A DNA stretch of 8,903 bases. Source: F23-B02 sp045599385. Lineage in GTDB: Bacteria > Bacillota > Clostridia > Oscillospirales > Oscillospiraceae. The stretch lies in the NCBI GenBank assembly GCA_045599385.1, contig JAZRVW010000015.1, positions 1-8,903 of the forward strand, in the 5' to 3' direction. Both the position numbers and the translations under genes were made by a program. This document shows, piece by piece, positions 1 through 7,739 of this stretch (positions within the stretch are counted from its first letter, which is position 1; each line of letters opens with the position of its first letter). The notes below the pieces were generated by a model. The model was not told the DNA's origin and did not search any database. It saw only the letters and a list, made by a program, of their open reading frames with translations.

Positions 1-2
1 TC

Positions 3-269
3 GGATATAATGGCGACGGTCGGTGTGATGTTTCGGGCTGGACAGATATCGTTGCAGTAAGTTCAGGTGGTTATCACACAGTCGGTCTCAGGTCTGACGG
101 CACCGTGGTGTCGGCCGGATTTAATGACTGCGGTCAGCGTGATGTTTCGGACTGGACAGGTATCGTTGCAGTAAGTGCAGGTAGAAATCACACCGTTGGT
201 CTCAGGTCTGACGGAACTGTGGTTGCAGTCGGATATAATGACAACGGTGAGTGCAATGTGGGCGGCTGA
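3..269 (+). CDS. RCC1-repeat protein, C-terminal end (5' truncated by window)
   Basis: The reading frame is open from the window edge to a TGA at 267-269 and encodes 88 residues made of RCC1-like beta-propeller repeats. Two full 38-residue units (each starting G-[YF]-N and ending in SDGTVV plus two residues) are followed by the start of a third, after which the protein ends in NVGG. Typical RCC1 features are visible: an HTVGLRSDGTVV strand, an IVAVS[SA]G strand and a GxNxxGxxxV turn. RCC1 repeats form blades of a propeller used for protein-protein binding. In bacteria they occur mostly in secreted or surface proteins, but the N-terminus that would show a signal peptide is outside the window. 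The gene lies only 27 bp upstream of the kinase with no terminator between them, so the two are probably co-transcribed. The family call is confident; the cellular role is unknown. Confidence 0.88.
   Translation, partial: GYNGDGRCDVSGWTDIVAVSSGGYHTVGLRSDGTVVSAGFNDCGQRDVSDWTGIVAVSAGRNHTVGLRSDGTVVAVGYNDNGECNVGG
3..269 (+). repeat. Tandem 114-bp coding repeats (RCC1 units)
   Basis: Units run 3-116 and 117-230, with a partial third unit at 231-269. Counting by hand, units 1 and 2 differ at 20 of 114 positions (about 82% identity). Near-identical stretches occur around GATGTTTCG and GGTCTCAGGTCTGACGG. This similarity suggests recent internal duplication or ongoing homogenisation of the propeller blades. 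Confidence 0.85.
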
Positions 270-280
270 TAATACCGTTA

Positions 281-286
281 AAGGAG
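281..286 (+). promoter_or_regulatory. Ribosome binding site of the kinase gene
   Basis: AAGGAG lies 10 bases upstream of the ATG at 297. No intrinsic terminator or clear promoter is seen between the upstream stop (269) and this site, so the kinase is probably translated from an RCC1-gene read-through transcript. Confidence 0.7.
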
Positions 287-296
287 ATGTGTAAGC

Positions 297-2822
297 ATGG
301 ATATTACATACTACAAAAAATATGAGCCCATATTCGGCTCGTGGCATATAGTGCGCGAGATTGGCGAGGGCAGCTTCGGCAAGGTCTTCGAGATTGAGCG
401 CGAGGACTTCGGCCAGACCTATAGGGCGGCGCTGAAGGCAATCACCATTCCCCAGAACGAAAGCGAGCTGAAAAGCTCTCTGCTGGAGTTTGACGAAAAC
501 GAAGAAAGCGTCACCTCGTACTATGAGGGCATCGTGGGAGAGGTGGTGTCGGAGTTTGCGCTCATGTCGAGGCTCAAGGGCCACAGCAATGTCGTAAGCT
601 ACGAGGACCACGCGGTATACCGCCACGGCGAAGGCATAGGCTGGGATATACTCATACGCATGGAGCTTCTGACGCCTCTGCTGGATTATATGCGCTCAAA
701 CGAGATGGACAGAGACATGACCGTCAGACTGGGCATAGATATGTGCAGGGCGCTGGAGCAGTGCAAGAAGCAGGACATCATTCACCGCGACATCAAGCCC
801 GAAAACATTTTCATCTCCGAATTCGGCGACTTCAAGCTTGGCGATTTCGGCATAGCCCGCGTGGCAGAAAAAACCACGGGCGGAATGTCCAAGAAGGGCA
901 CCTATACCTACATGGCGCCCGAGGTTTACAAGGGTGAGGCATACGGCGCAAGTGTGGACATCTACTCTCTCGGACTTGTGCTGTACAGACTGCTGAACAG
1001 CAGCCGCGCGCCATTCCTGCCCCAGCCTCCCGAGCCCATCAACCCGTCGGCGAGGGAATCGGCGCTTATGCGCAGAATAGGCGGCGAAAAAATACCCGCG
1101 CCCGCAAAGGCGGACAAGGCGCTTGCGGATATAATCCTCAAGGCCTGCGCCTATAATCCGAAGGACAGATTTTCCTCTCCGACTGAAATGCGCAAGGCCC
1201 TTGAGGCCGTTGCCGCAGCTTCCGAGGACGAGGCGGTTCCTGCTGCCGCGGAAGCCGATTCCGAAGAGAAAACGGTGGCAATGAAGCCCGCCGCGCCCGC
1301 AGCTTCGGAGAAAACGGCGGCAATCATGTCCGAGGCACCCACGCAGAAAGAAGCTGTAGCCGTTGGCGTTTCCGCCGCAAAAAAGAAGCTGCCCGCGGCG
1401 GAAAAAGCCTCTGCGGAGGTAAAATCACCTGATCCCGCAAAGAAAGCCGCGGCGGAAAAACAGCGCAGCTCCTTCTCCGTCGGTCAGGCGCTGTGCGCAT
1501 TTGCGCTTGTTGTGTGCCTGCTCTGCGGAATTTTCGGCGCGGTAAGCTCCGTGAATAAGCCGGAAACTGTTGTCACGAAGCTTGAAGAAATCAATTTCGG
1601 CGAGCTTGACGTTGCTACAGCCTGGGATGCCATTGCTCAGATAGAAGACGGTATCGCACAGCTCAAGGAAAATGAGCAGACCTATCTCAGCGGCGTGGAA
1701 ACCTACGTTGCGGGTAAGGAGCAGCTTGATAAGGGGCAGAAGCAGCTTGATGCCAACTCTCAGACTTACCTCGAAGGCAAGGAACTGATAGCCGAGATGG
1801 AAAGCCTCATGCCCGCTATTCAGGGTATGGCAAGCGCGGTGCAGAATGTACGTGACTTTAACAAGGGCACAATAAGCGGTGACGCTGACCAGTATCTTGG
1901 AAACCTGCGAGCAAGTGTCAACAGCTTCCTCGCAAACACACAGGCAGTTGCAGCACTCAGCAACCTGGTTGGTATGGACATTTCCAGCCTTCTCGCTAAC
2001 AACCCCACCGACACCTCTATCGTCGGCAATATTGTCAATATGTACTATGACGGTCTTGCACAGCTCAAGCAGTACGAAGACGGTCTCCTGCAGCTCGCAG
2101 ACGGCAAGGCTCAGCTCGCTGAGGGTGATGCACAGCTCAGCCAGTTCGAAGACGGCGAAGCTCAGATTGCTGACGGCATTATGCAGCTTATGATGAACAT
2201 GGCTCCTGCCTACCGCGTGAATAGCAATGAGCAGATTGTTGACTCTCTTGCAGAACGTCTTGCCGAAGAGCTTGACACCGAAATTCCCGAGCTCTACAAC
2301 AAAGAGGGCCTCGACGAAGCCGCATACGAAGAGCTCTGCAATGCAGTTCTCGATAAGCTCTACCAGCAGGACGCAAAGGGCAATTTCATCTGCGCAGAGC
2401 GTGACGGAAAGTCCATGGCACTCCTCGACCTTGACAGGTGCGGCCTCGTTGTTGAGAACGCAGAGCAGTATCTTGATGACCTGGAAGCTGCCATGTATGA
2501 TGCCGAGGTGAACGGAACGGACACGAAATACACGACAGTTGAAGAAAAGGGCGTTTCCACGGCAGCGCTGCTGATTTGCGCTCTGCTGGGACTTGCTGCG
2601 GGCGTTTTGGGAATGCTCGGAAAGAGCGTGCCTGCCGTGATTGCGGGCTTTGCCGCCGCAATCGGAGCCTTTGCCGTCAAGCCTTTCTTTACGGGCAATA
2701 ATTACCCCATGATTCCGCTTTCCGCAAACATCACGCCCGACCTGATGCTTGTGGCGATTGCGGTCAGCGCGGCAATCAGCCTTTGTGTCGGCGCAGTGAA
2801 GCTTGTAAACAAACGCACATAA
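297..2822 (+). CDS. Transmembrane Hanks-type Ser/Thr protein kinase with xxxLxxG-heptad extracytoplasmic stalk
   Basis: This 841-residue protein has a cytoplasmic N-terminal kinase domain (about 15-305) with all key motifs: glycine loop IGEGSFGKV (22-30), ATP lysine K47, likely helix-C Glu E86, HRDIKPEN (163-170, catalytic D165), DFG (183-185), APE (207-209) and the helix-F Asp D221. It should therefore be catalytically active. An Ala/Lys/Glu-rich linker (about 305-390) leads to a first membrane span (about 396-416). Residues 420-752 are predicted extracytoplasmic: two blocks of glycine-containing heptads (452-494 and 586-627) enclose a helical segment. Three more membrane spans follow (about 753-775, 778-798, 815-837), placing the C-terminus inside. 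No PASTA, NHL or TPR sensor domain is seen. The stalk resembles the xxxLxxG repeats of YhgE/Pip-type proteins (TIGR03057). Ligand and substrates are unknown; candidates include neighbouring export or sigma proteins. The start at 297 is supported by the AAGGAG at 281-286. Confidence 0.93.
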   Translation: MDITYYKKYEPIFGSWHIVREIGEGSFGKVFEIEREDFGQTYRAALKAITIPQNESELKSSLLEFDENEESVTSYYEGIVGEVVSEFALMSRLKGHSNVVSYEDHAVYRHGEGIGWDILIRMELLTPLLDYMRSNEMDRDMTVRLGIDMCRALEQCKKQDIIHRDIKPENIFISEFGDFKLGDFGIARVAEKTTGGMSKKGTYTYMAPEVYKGEAYGASVDIYSLGLVLYRLLNSSRAPFLPQPPEPINPSARESALMRRIGGEKIPAPAKADKALADIILKACAYNPKDRFSSPTEMRKALEAVAAASEDEAVPAAAEADSEEKTVAMKPAAPAASEKTAAIMSEAPTQKEAVAVGVSAAKKKLPAAEKASAEVKSPDPAKKAAAEKQRSSFSVGQALCAFALVVCLLCGIFGAVSSVNKPETVVTKLEEINFGELDVATAWDAIAQIEDGIAQLKENEQTYLSGVETYVAGKEQLDKGQKQLDANSQTYLEGKELIAEMESLMPAIQGMASAVQNVRDFNKGTISGDADQYLGNLRASVNSFLANTQAVAALSNLVGMDISSLLANNPTDTSIVGNIVNMYYDGLAQLKQYEDGLLQLADGKAQLAEGDAQLSQFEDGEAQIADGIMQLMMNMAPAYRVNSNEQIVDSLAERLAEELDTEIPELYNKEGLDEAAYEELCNAVLDKLYQQDAKGNFICAERDGKSMALLDLDRCGLVVENAEQYLDDLEAAMYDAEVNGTDTKYTTVEEKGVSTAALLICALLGLAAGVLGMLGKSVPAVIAGFAAAIGAFAVKPFFTGNNYPMIPLSANITPDLMLVAIAVSAAISLCVGAVKLVNKRT
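1650..2177 (+). repeat. Region coding the glycine-heptad (xxxLxxG) stalk repeats of the kinase
   Basis: At protein level, Gly residues 452, 466, 473, 480 and 494 fall in exact multiples of seven, and QTYL(S/E)G recurs at 461 and 489. In the second block Gly 586, 596, 603, 610, 620 and 627 are spaced 10-7-7-10-7 within [DE]-G-x-x-Q-[LI] units. This is the pattern of a long helix or coiled coil with stutters, as in X-X-X-L-X-X-G heptad proteins. The nucleotide copies share CAGCTC and GACGG words but are not exact repeats. Confidence 0.75.
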
Positions 2823-2827
2823 TGTTC

Positions 2828-2864
2828 AAAAACAAGAGCAGACTTTGTCTGCTCTTGTTTTTTT
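2828..2864 (+). terminator. Intrinsic terminator of the RCC1-kinase transcript
   Basis: A perfect 11-bp stem (2833-2843 with 2847-2857, arms CAAGAGCAGAC/GTCTGCTCTTG) has a TTT loop. It is extended by A-T pairs and followed by a run of seven T (2858-2864). It begins six bases after the kinase stop codon. Confidence 0.92.
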
Positions 2865-2883
2865 CTGCCTGAAATTGTATAAT
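2855..2883 (+). promoter_or_regulatory. Putative sigma-A promoter of the export operon, overlapping the terminator
   Basis: A perfect -10 box TATAAT (2878-2883) lies 17 bp downstream of TTGTTT (2855-2860), which matches three of six consensus -35 bases. The -35 element is formed by the terminator's right arm and T-run. A start near 2890 would give a leader of about 50 nt before the membrane-fusion gene. It is predicted from sequence only. Confidence 0.6.
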
Positions 2884-2927
2884 AAAATGTCTAAGTATAC
2901 AAAAACGCCGTCGGCACAGCCGTGCAT

Positions 2928-2933
2928 GGAGGA
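2928..2933 (+). promoter_or_regulatory. Ribosome binding site deciding the membrane-fusion gene start
   Basis: GGAGGA lies 7 bases before the ATG at 2941. The same frame is open upstream to a TTG at 2845, but that codon lies inside the terminator loop, upstream of the predicted transcription start, and has no ribosome binding site. The 2941 start is therefore preferred. Confidence 0.85.
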
Positions 2934-2940
2934 TTGCAGT

Positions 2941-3345
2941 ATGAACGAAGAAATTTTCAGAAAGAAAAGTCTTGAAAGGATTAAGTCTCCCGAAAGCCTC
3001 AACGACTACGTGCGGGTTTCAAACCCGGGCGTGTGGCTGCTGCTTGCGGCGGTAATTCTGCTGCTTGCGGGAGCGTGTATCTGGGGCATTTTCGGTCATA
3101 TTGATACTACCGCTGACGCAGACATTCATGTGAAAAACGGCGAGGCCTTCTGCTATGTTGCCGAAGAGGATATGCAATATGTGGAAGAGGGCATGGAGAT
3201 AAAGTGCGGCGATGTCACGGGAACGGTGGCGGAGCTTGACCGCAAGGAAAACATTGTCATTGCAGACATTGAGCTTCCCGACGGCCATTATGACGCCGTT
3301 ATTGTCATTGAAAGCATAAGGCCCATTTCCTTTATCATGAACTGA
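2941..3345 (+). CDS. Short HlyD-like membrane-fusion protein of NHLM-type peptide export system
   Basis: This 134-residue protein has a cytoplasmic N-terminus of about 29 residues and one membrane span (about 30-51). An extracytoplasmic beta-rich tail of about 83 residues ends in IRPISFIMN. The N-terminal FRKKSLERIKSPESL segment followed by a WLLL membrane anchor and a GHIDTT exit closely resembles the start of NHLM bacteriocin-system secretion proteins (HlyD family, TIGR03794). The C-terminal VIVIESIRPISFI resembles the end of that family. The long alpha-hairpin and most of the lipoyl-like domain are absent, so the protein is much shorter than full HlyD adaptors, as might suit a cell with no outer membrane. 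It is expected to assemble with the two downstream ABC transporters, which start 8 bp after its stop. There is no sign of a frameshift. Assignment rests on remembered family patterns and on context. Confidence 0.8.
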   Translation: MNEEIFRKKSLERIKSPESLNDYVRVSNPGVWLLLAAVILLLAGACIWGIFGHIDTTADADIHVKNGEAFCYVAEEDMQYVEEGMEIKCGDVTGTVAELDRKENIVIADIELPDGHYDAVIVIESIRPISFIMN

Positions 3346-3353
3346 GGTACGTT

Positions 3354-5528
3354 ATGGCAGAAAAGATTAAGCGGCCCGTCAGAAACGGCGTGGCAAAGGT
3401 GCCCGTAATCATGCAGCTTGAGGCTCTTGAATGCGGCGCCGCCTGCCTCACCATGATACTGGCCTATTATGAAAAATGGATACCGCTTGAGCAGATACGC
3501 TCCGACTGCGGCGTTTCCCGCGACGGCTCCAACGCCGTGAATGTGCTCAAGGCCGCAAGACATTACGGACTTGACGCAAAGGGCTACCGCATGGAGCCTC
3601 AGGCGCTTAAGGAAAGCGGAAGCTTTCCCTGCATTGTCCACTGGGAGTTCAACCACTTTGTCGTCCTTAACGGCTTTAAGGGCAACAAGGTTTACTTAAA
3701 CGACCCCGCAAAGGGCGCCTATACCGTTTCCATGGAGAAGTTTGACGAGTCCTTCACGGGCGTGTGTCTTACCTTTGAGCCCTCGGACAGCTTTGAGCCC
3801 TCGGGAAAGCCCAAGAGCATGCTGTCCTTCGCGGCAAAGCGCCTGAAGGGAACGGGAACCGCCGTTGCGTTTACGGCGCTGACGGGCATAATCGCGGCGC
3901 TCGTTGGCGTTATAAGCCCCGCCTTCTCCCGCGTTTTTCTTGACCGTCTGCTTACCCATCAGAATCCCGACTGGGTTCTGCCCTTCCTGCTTCTGCTGGG
4001 CGCCTTCAATCTTGTGCAGATTGTTATGTCCGCCATGCAGGCGGTTTACAGCCTGCGCATAAACGGCAAAATGGCGGCGGTGGGCAACACCACGTATATG
4101 TGGAAGGTGCTGCGGCTTCCCATGGAGTTTTTCTCACAGCGAATGGCGGGCGATATTCAGGACCGCCAGAGCGCCAATGCAAGCATCGCCAACACGCTGA
4201 TAAACACCTTCGCTCCGCTTCTGCTCAACGGCGTGATGATGATTTTCTATTTCGCGGTCATGCTGCGCTACAGCGGGCTTCTCACCCTTGTGGGCATTGC
4301 CTCGCTGACGGTCAACGCACTTGTTTCCACCTACATATCCAAAAAGCGCGTTAACATCACCCGCGTTGCCCTGCGCGACAGCGCAAAGCTTTCCTCCGCA
4401 ACCGTTGCGGGTATTCAGATGATTGAAACCATAAAAGCAAGCGGCGCGGAAAACGGCTATTTTGCCAAGTGGTCGGGCTATCAGGCAAGCGTGAACACCC
4501 AGCAGGTGAGGTTCCTGAAGCTCAACCAGTATCTCGGCATGATTCCCCAGTTCGTAAGCACCCTTGCCAACAGCGCCGTGCTGATTCTCGGCGTATGGCT
4601 CACCATGCAGGGCAGATTTACCGTCGGCATGATTATGGCCTTCCAGGGCTTCCTCAGCTCCTTCATGCAGCCTGCGCTGACGCTCGTTTCCGCAGGACAG
4701 ACGCTTCAGGAAATGCGCACCCAGATGGAGCGCGTTGACGACGTTATGGAATACCGCGAGGACAGCGTATTTGCGGAGGAGGGCACCTCGGAGAAGGAAT
4801 ACAGAAAGCTCAGCGGACGGGTTGAGCTTAAGAATGTCAGCTTCGGCTATTCGCCCCTTGCAAAGCCCATGATAAAGGGCTTTGAAATGAGCCTTGAGCC
4901 CGGCAAATCCGTTGCAATCGTCGGTCCCTCGGGCAGCGGCAAATCCACGGTGTCCAAGATGATTTCGGGACTTTACAGACAGTGGGAGGGCGAAATCCTC
5001 TTTGACGGCAAGCCCCTTGAAGAAATCGAAAGCAGCGTCTTCCGCGGCTCACTTGCGGTTGTTGACCAGGACATCATTCTTTTTGAGGACACAATAGCAA
5101 ACAACATCAAGATGTGGGACGAGAGCATTGAGGACTTTGAGATGATTCTTGCTGCCCGCGACGCACAGCTCCACGATGACATTATGCAGCGTCCCCTTGG
5201 CTATCAGCACAGGCTTGCGGAGGGCGGCAGGGACTTCTCGGGCGGTCAGCGGCAAAGGCTTGAAATTGCCCGCGTGCTTGCTCAGGATCCCACCGTCATC
5301 GTTCTCGACGAGGCCACCAGCGCCCTTGATGCCAAAACCGAGTATGAGGTGGTAAAGGCAATCCGGGACCGCGGCATAAGCTGCATTGTCATTGCCCACA
5401 GACTTTCCACCGTGCGCTCCTGCGATGAAATCATCGTCATGGATAAGGGCGTTATCTGCGACCGCGGCACCCATGAGGAGCTCATGGAAAACAGCGCGCT
5501 TTACCGCGAGCTTATCAGCGCAGAATAA
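3354..5528 (+). CDS. Peptidase-containing ABC transporter (PCAT; C39 peptidase, NHLM ABC1 type)
   Basis: This 724-residue protein combines a leader peptidase, an exporter membrane domain and an ATPase. The N-terminal C39 cysteine peptidase (about 10-145) has QLEALECGAAC with oxyanion Q21 and nucleophile C27, plus H101 (NHFVVL) and D117 (NDPAKG), so the catalytic triad is complete. The membrane domain (about 160-450) shows roughly six hydrophobic spans. The nucleotide-binding domain (about 487-724) has Walker A GPSGSGKS (524-531), Q-loop Q572, signature FSGGQRQR (628-635), Walker B VIVLDE (648-653) and switch H682, all intact. Such proteins cleave substrates after a Gly-Gly leader and export the core (NHLM ABC1, TIGR03796). 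The likely substrate is the 63-aa precursor at 7777-7968. The start at 3354 follows a modest GAGG (3344-3347) that overlaps the upstream stop, suggesting translational coupling. Confidence 0.95.
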   Translation: MAEKIKRPVRNGVAKVPVIMQLEALECGAACLTMILAYYEKWIPLEQIRSDCGVSRDGSNAVNVLKAARHYGLDAKGYRMEPQALKESGSFPCIVHWEFNHFVVLNGFKGNKVYLNDPAKGAYTVSMEKFDESFTGVCLTFEPSDSFEPSGKPKSMLSFAAKRLKGTGTAVAFTALTGIIAALVGVISPAFSRVFLDRLLTHQNPDWVLPFLLLLGAFNLVQIVMSAMQAVYSLRINGKMAAVGNTTYMWKVLRLPMEFFSQRMAGDIQDRQSANASIANTLINTFAPLLLNGVMMIFYFAVMLRYSGLLTLVGIASLTVNALVSTYISKKRVNITRVALRDSAKLSSATVAGIQMIETIKASGAENGYFAKWSGYQASVNTQQVRFLKLNQYLGMIPQFVSTLANSAVLILGVWLTMQGRFTVGMIMAFQGFLSSFMQPALTLVSAGQTLQEMRTQMERVDDVMEYREDSVFAEEGTSEKEYRKLSGRVELKNVSFGYSPLAKPMIKGFEMSLEPGKSVAIVGPSGSGKSTVSKMISGLYRQWEGEILFDGKPLEEIESSVFRGSLAVVDQDIILFEDTIANNIKMWDESIEDFEMILAARDAQLHDDIMQRPLGYQHRLAEGGRDFSGGQRQRLEIARVLAQDPTVIVLDEATSALDAKTEYEVVKAIRDRGISCIVIAHRLSTVRSCDEIIVMDKGVICDRGTHEELMENSALYRELISAE

Positions 5529-5540
5529 GGGGGTGGACGT

Positions 5541-7739
5541 ATGAGCTGGTTTGACGAACAGATTCGCTACCGCAGGGAAAAGGACAACGAAAGCTTTGCG
5601 GAAGCCATTGACTCCATTGCGGGCGCCGTCATGGGCAGGCGTCTTACGGACGCCCTCGACGGCAGCGAAATTGCGCAGTCCGCAATAGATGAGATACTTA
5701 AATATTTCCACCACAAAAGTAAAAACGATGAGCTGCCGCCGCAGATTGACAGCCTTGACGAGCAGCTTGAATACCGCATGCGCCCCTACGGCATCATGCG
5801 CCGCACGGTTTGTCTCGACAAGGGCTGGTACAGACACGCGGTGGGGCCAATGCTCGGCACGCTTAAGGAAAGCGGAAGCGCCGTTGCACTCATTCCCGGA
5901 AAATTTTCGGGATATACATATCTCGACCTGGCTACTGGCAAGAGAGTAAAGCTCAGCCGCAGAACCGAAGCCCTTATTGATGAGGAGGCGGTGTGCTTCT
6001 ACAAGCCTCTGCCTTTGAAGTCCCTGACAATGAAGGATTTGCTTGTGTTCATGCTTCAGCAGCTGAGCGTTTCCGACATTGTGCTGTATGTGGGCATGAT
6101 GGCGCTGACGGCGGTGCTGGGTCTGCTTTCGCCGCTGTTCACAAAATGGCTGTTCGGAAGCGTGCTTGAATCGGGCAGCACGCAGGTGCTGCTGGCGCTT
6201 GCGGGCTTCATGCTGTGCTTCTCTCTGTGTCAGCTTTGCGTGGGCGTGTTCCAGTCCCTCATAAACGCAAGGCTGGGCATAAAGCAGGACATCGCGGTGC
6301 AGGCGGCGGTTATGAACCGCATAATGAGCCTGCCGCCGAAATTCTTCCGCGAATATTCCGCAGGCGAGCTTACGCAGCGCTCAGCATACGTGCAGTCCCT
6401 CTGCTCAACGCTTTTCAGCACAATCGGCACAACGGGACTTACCTCGCTGTTCTCGCTTATCTATATAGGTCAGATTTTCGCCTTTGCTCCTGCGCTTGTT
6501 GCGCCGTCGCTTATAATTACGCTTGCGACAATCGCGGTTTCGCTGACCACGACCTTCGCGCAGATGAAAATCACAAAGGAAAAGATGCTGCTTTCCTCAA
6601 AAACAAGCGGCATGACCTATTCCATGATAAGCGGCATTCAGAAGATAAAGCTTGCGGGCGCGGAAACGCGTATGTTCTCCCGCTGGGCAAAGCAGTACGC
6701 AAAGGAGGCGGCCCTTGAGTACAATCCGCCCGCCTTCCTCAAGCTCAGCGGAACAATCAATCTTGCGATAACTCTCATCGGAACGCTCGTTCTCTACTGG
6801 CTTGCCATAAAGAACAATGTTTCCGTTGCGGATTACTACGCCTTCAACGCCTCCTACGGCATGGTGTCGGGCGCCTTTGCCGCCTTTGCCTCCATTGCGG
6901 TTTCCCTTGCAAACATAAAGCCCACGCTTGAAATGGCAAAGCCCATACTGGAGGCAGAGCCCGAGCTCAGCGAGGGCAGGGAAATCATCACAAATCTACG
7001 CGGCGGCATTGAAATAAGCAATCTTTCCTTCCGCTACGGAGAGGATATGCCCAACGTCATCGACAACCTTTCGCTGAAAATAAAGCCCGGCGAATATCTT
7101 GCGATCGTGGGCTCAACGGGCTGCGGCAAGAGTACGCTCATGCGTCTTCTTCTGGGCTTTGAAAAGGCGCAGAAGGGCAGCATCTACTATGACCGCAGGG
7201 ATATATCCAGGCTTGACCTCAAATCTCTGCGCCGCAAAATCGGCGTTGTCATGCAGGACGGCAAGCTGTTTTTGGGCGACATCTTCTCAAACATCACGAT
7301 TTCCGCGCCCCAGCTCACTCTTGGCGAGGCATGGGAGGCGGCGGAAATTGCGTCCGTTGCCGATGACATACGGAATATGCCCATGGGTATGCACACCCTC
7401 ATTTCCGAGGGGCACGGAAGCATATCCGGCGGTCAGCGCCAGCGGCTTATGATTGCCCGCGCCGTTGCGGCGAAGCCGAAGATACTCATGTTTGACGAGG
7501 CGACAAGCGCCCTTGACAACGTGACGCAGAAAAAGGTTTCTGAGGCAATCGACAGCCTCAACTGCACCCGCATCGTAATCGCCCACCGCCTTTCCACAAT
7601 TCGCCACTGCGACAGAATAATCGTGCTGGACGGCGGTCATATCGTGGAGGAAGGCAGCTACGATGAGCTTATTGCGCGAAACGGCTTCTTCGCGGAGCTT
7701 GTTGAGCGTCAGCGTCTTGACGTGGAGGTAAAAAAATAA
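5541..7739 (+). CDS. ABC exporter with non-peptidase N-terminal domain (NHLM ABC2 type)
   Basis: This 732-residue protein starts with about 160 residues that show no C39 Cys-His-Asp signature. The stretch containing GWYRHAVGPMLGTL and GSAVALIPGKFSGYTYLDLATG (about 95-133) resembles the N-terminal region of NHLM ABC2 transporters (TIGR03797). The membrane domain (about 165-465) carries roughly six spans. The nucleotide-binding domain (about 488-732) has Walker A GSTGCGKS (524-531), signature ISGGQRQR (628-635), Walker B ILMFDE (648-653) and switch H682, so it should hydrolyse ATP. It begins 12 bp after the PCAT stop, with AAGGGGG (5527-5533) as ribosome binding site. The paired arrangement suggests a heterodimer or two sequential export steps with the PCAT. 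What the N-terminal domain binds is unknown; leader capture is a reasonable guess. Confidence 0.93.
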   Translation: MSWFDEQIRYRREKDNESFAEAIDSIAGAVMGRRLTDALDGSEIAQSAIDEILKYFHHKSKNDELPPQIDSLDEQLEYRMRPYGIMRRTVCLDKGWYRHAVGPMLGTLKESGSAVALIPGKFSGYTYLDLATGKRVKLSRRTEALIDEEAVCFYKPLPLKSLTMKDLLVFMLQQLSVSDIVLYVGMMALTAVLGLLSPLFTKWLFGSVLESGSTQVLLALAGFMLCFSLCQLCVGVFQSLINARLGIKQDIAVQAAVMNRIMSLPPKFFREYSAGELTQRSAYVQSLCSTLFSTIGTTGLTSLFSLIYIGQIFAFAPALVAPSLIITLATIAVSLTTTFAQMKITKEKMLLSSKTSGMTYSMISGIQKIKLAGAETRMFSRWAKQYAKEAALEYNPPAFLKLSGTINLAITLIGTLVLYWLAIKNNVSVADYYAFNASYGMVSGAFAAFASIAVSLANIKPTLEMAKPILEAEPELSEGREIITNLRGGIEISNLSFRYGEDMPNVIDNLSLKIKPGEYLAIVGSTGCGKSTLMRLLLGFEKAQKGSIYYDRRDISRLDLKSLRRKIGVVMQDGKLFLGDIFSNITISAPQLTLGEAWEAAEIASVADDIRNMPMGMHTLISEGHGSISGGQRQRLMIARAVAAKPKILMFDEATSALDNVTQKKVSEAIDSLNCTRIVIAHRLSTIRHCDRIIVLDGGHIVEEGSYDELIARNGFFAELVERQRLDVEVKK

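Noticed and set aside
3..269. CRISPR-like or intergenic tandem repeat
   Set aside because: The 114-bp periodicity is in frame and encodes RCC1 units with no spacer structure.
63..626. 187-codon open frame on the - strand over the RCC1 and kinase starts
   Set aside because: It is antisense to clear RCC1 repeats and the kinase glycine loop; its internal repetition merely mirrors the RCC1 tandem repeats.
1555..2550. PASTA or penicillin-binding sensor repeats in the kinase ectodomain
   Set aside because: No PASTA-like beta-alpha pattern is seen; the region is helical with glycine heptads.
2845..2940. Upstream TTG start adding 32 residues to the membrane-fusion protein
   Set aside because: The TTG lies in the terminator loop and upstream of the predicted transcript start. 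The ATG at 2941 has GGAGGA at the right distance and the family-typical N-terminus.
5049..5837. Long open frame on the - strand (262 codons) across the PCAT/ABC2 junction
   Set aside because: It lies antisense to two unmistakable ABC transporter genes, has no ribosome binding site of note and its translation resembles no domain. It is a by-product of GC-biased codons.
6215..6718. 167-codon alternative + strand frame inside ABC2
   Set aside because: It overlaps the membrane domain of a well-supported transporter and has no start signal or recognisable motif.
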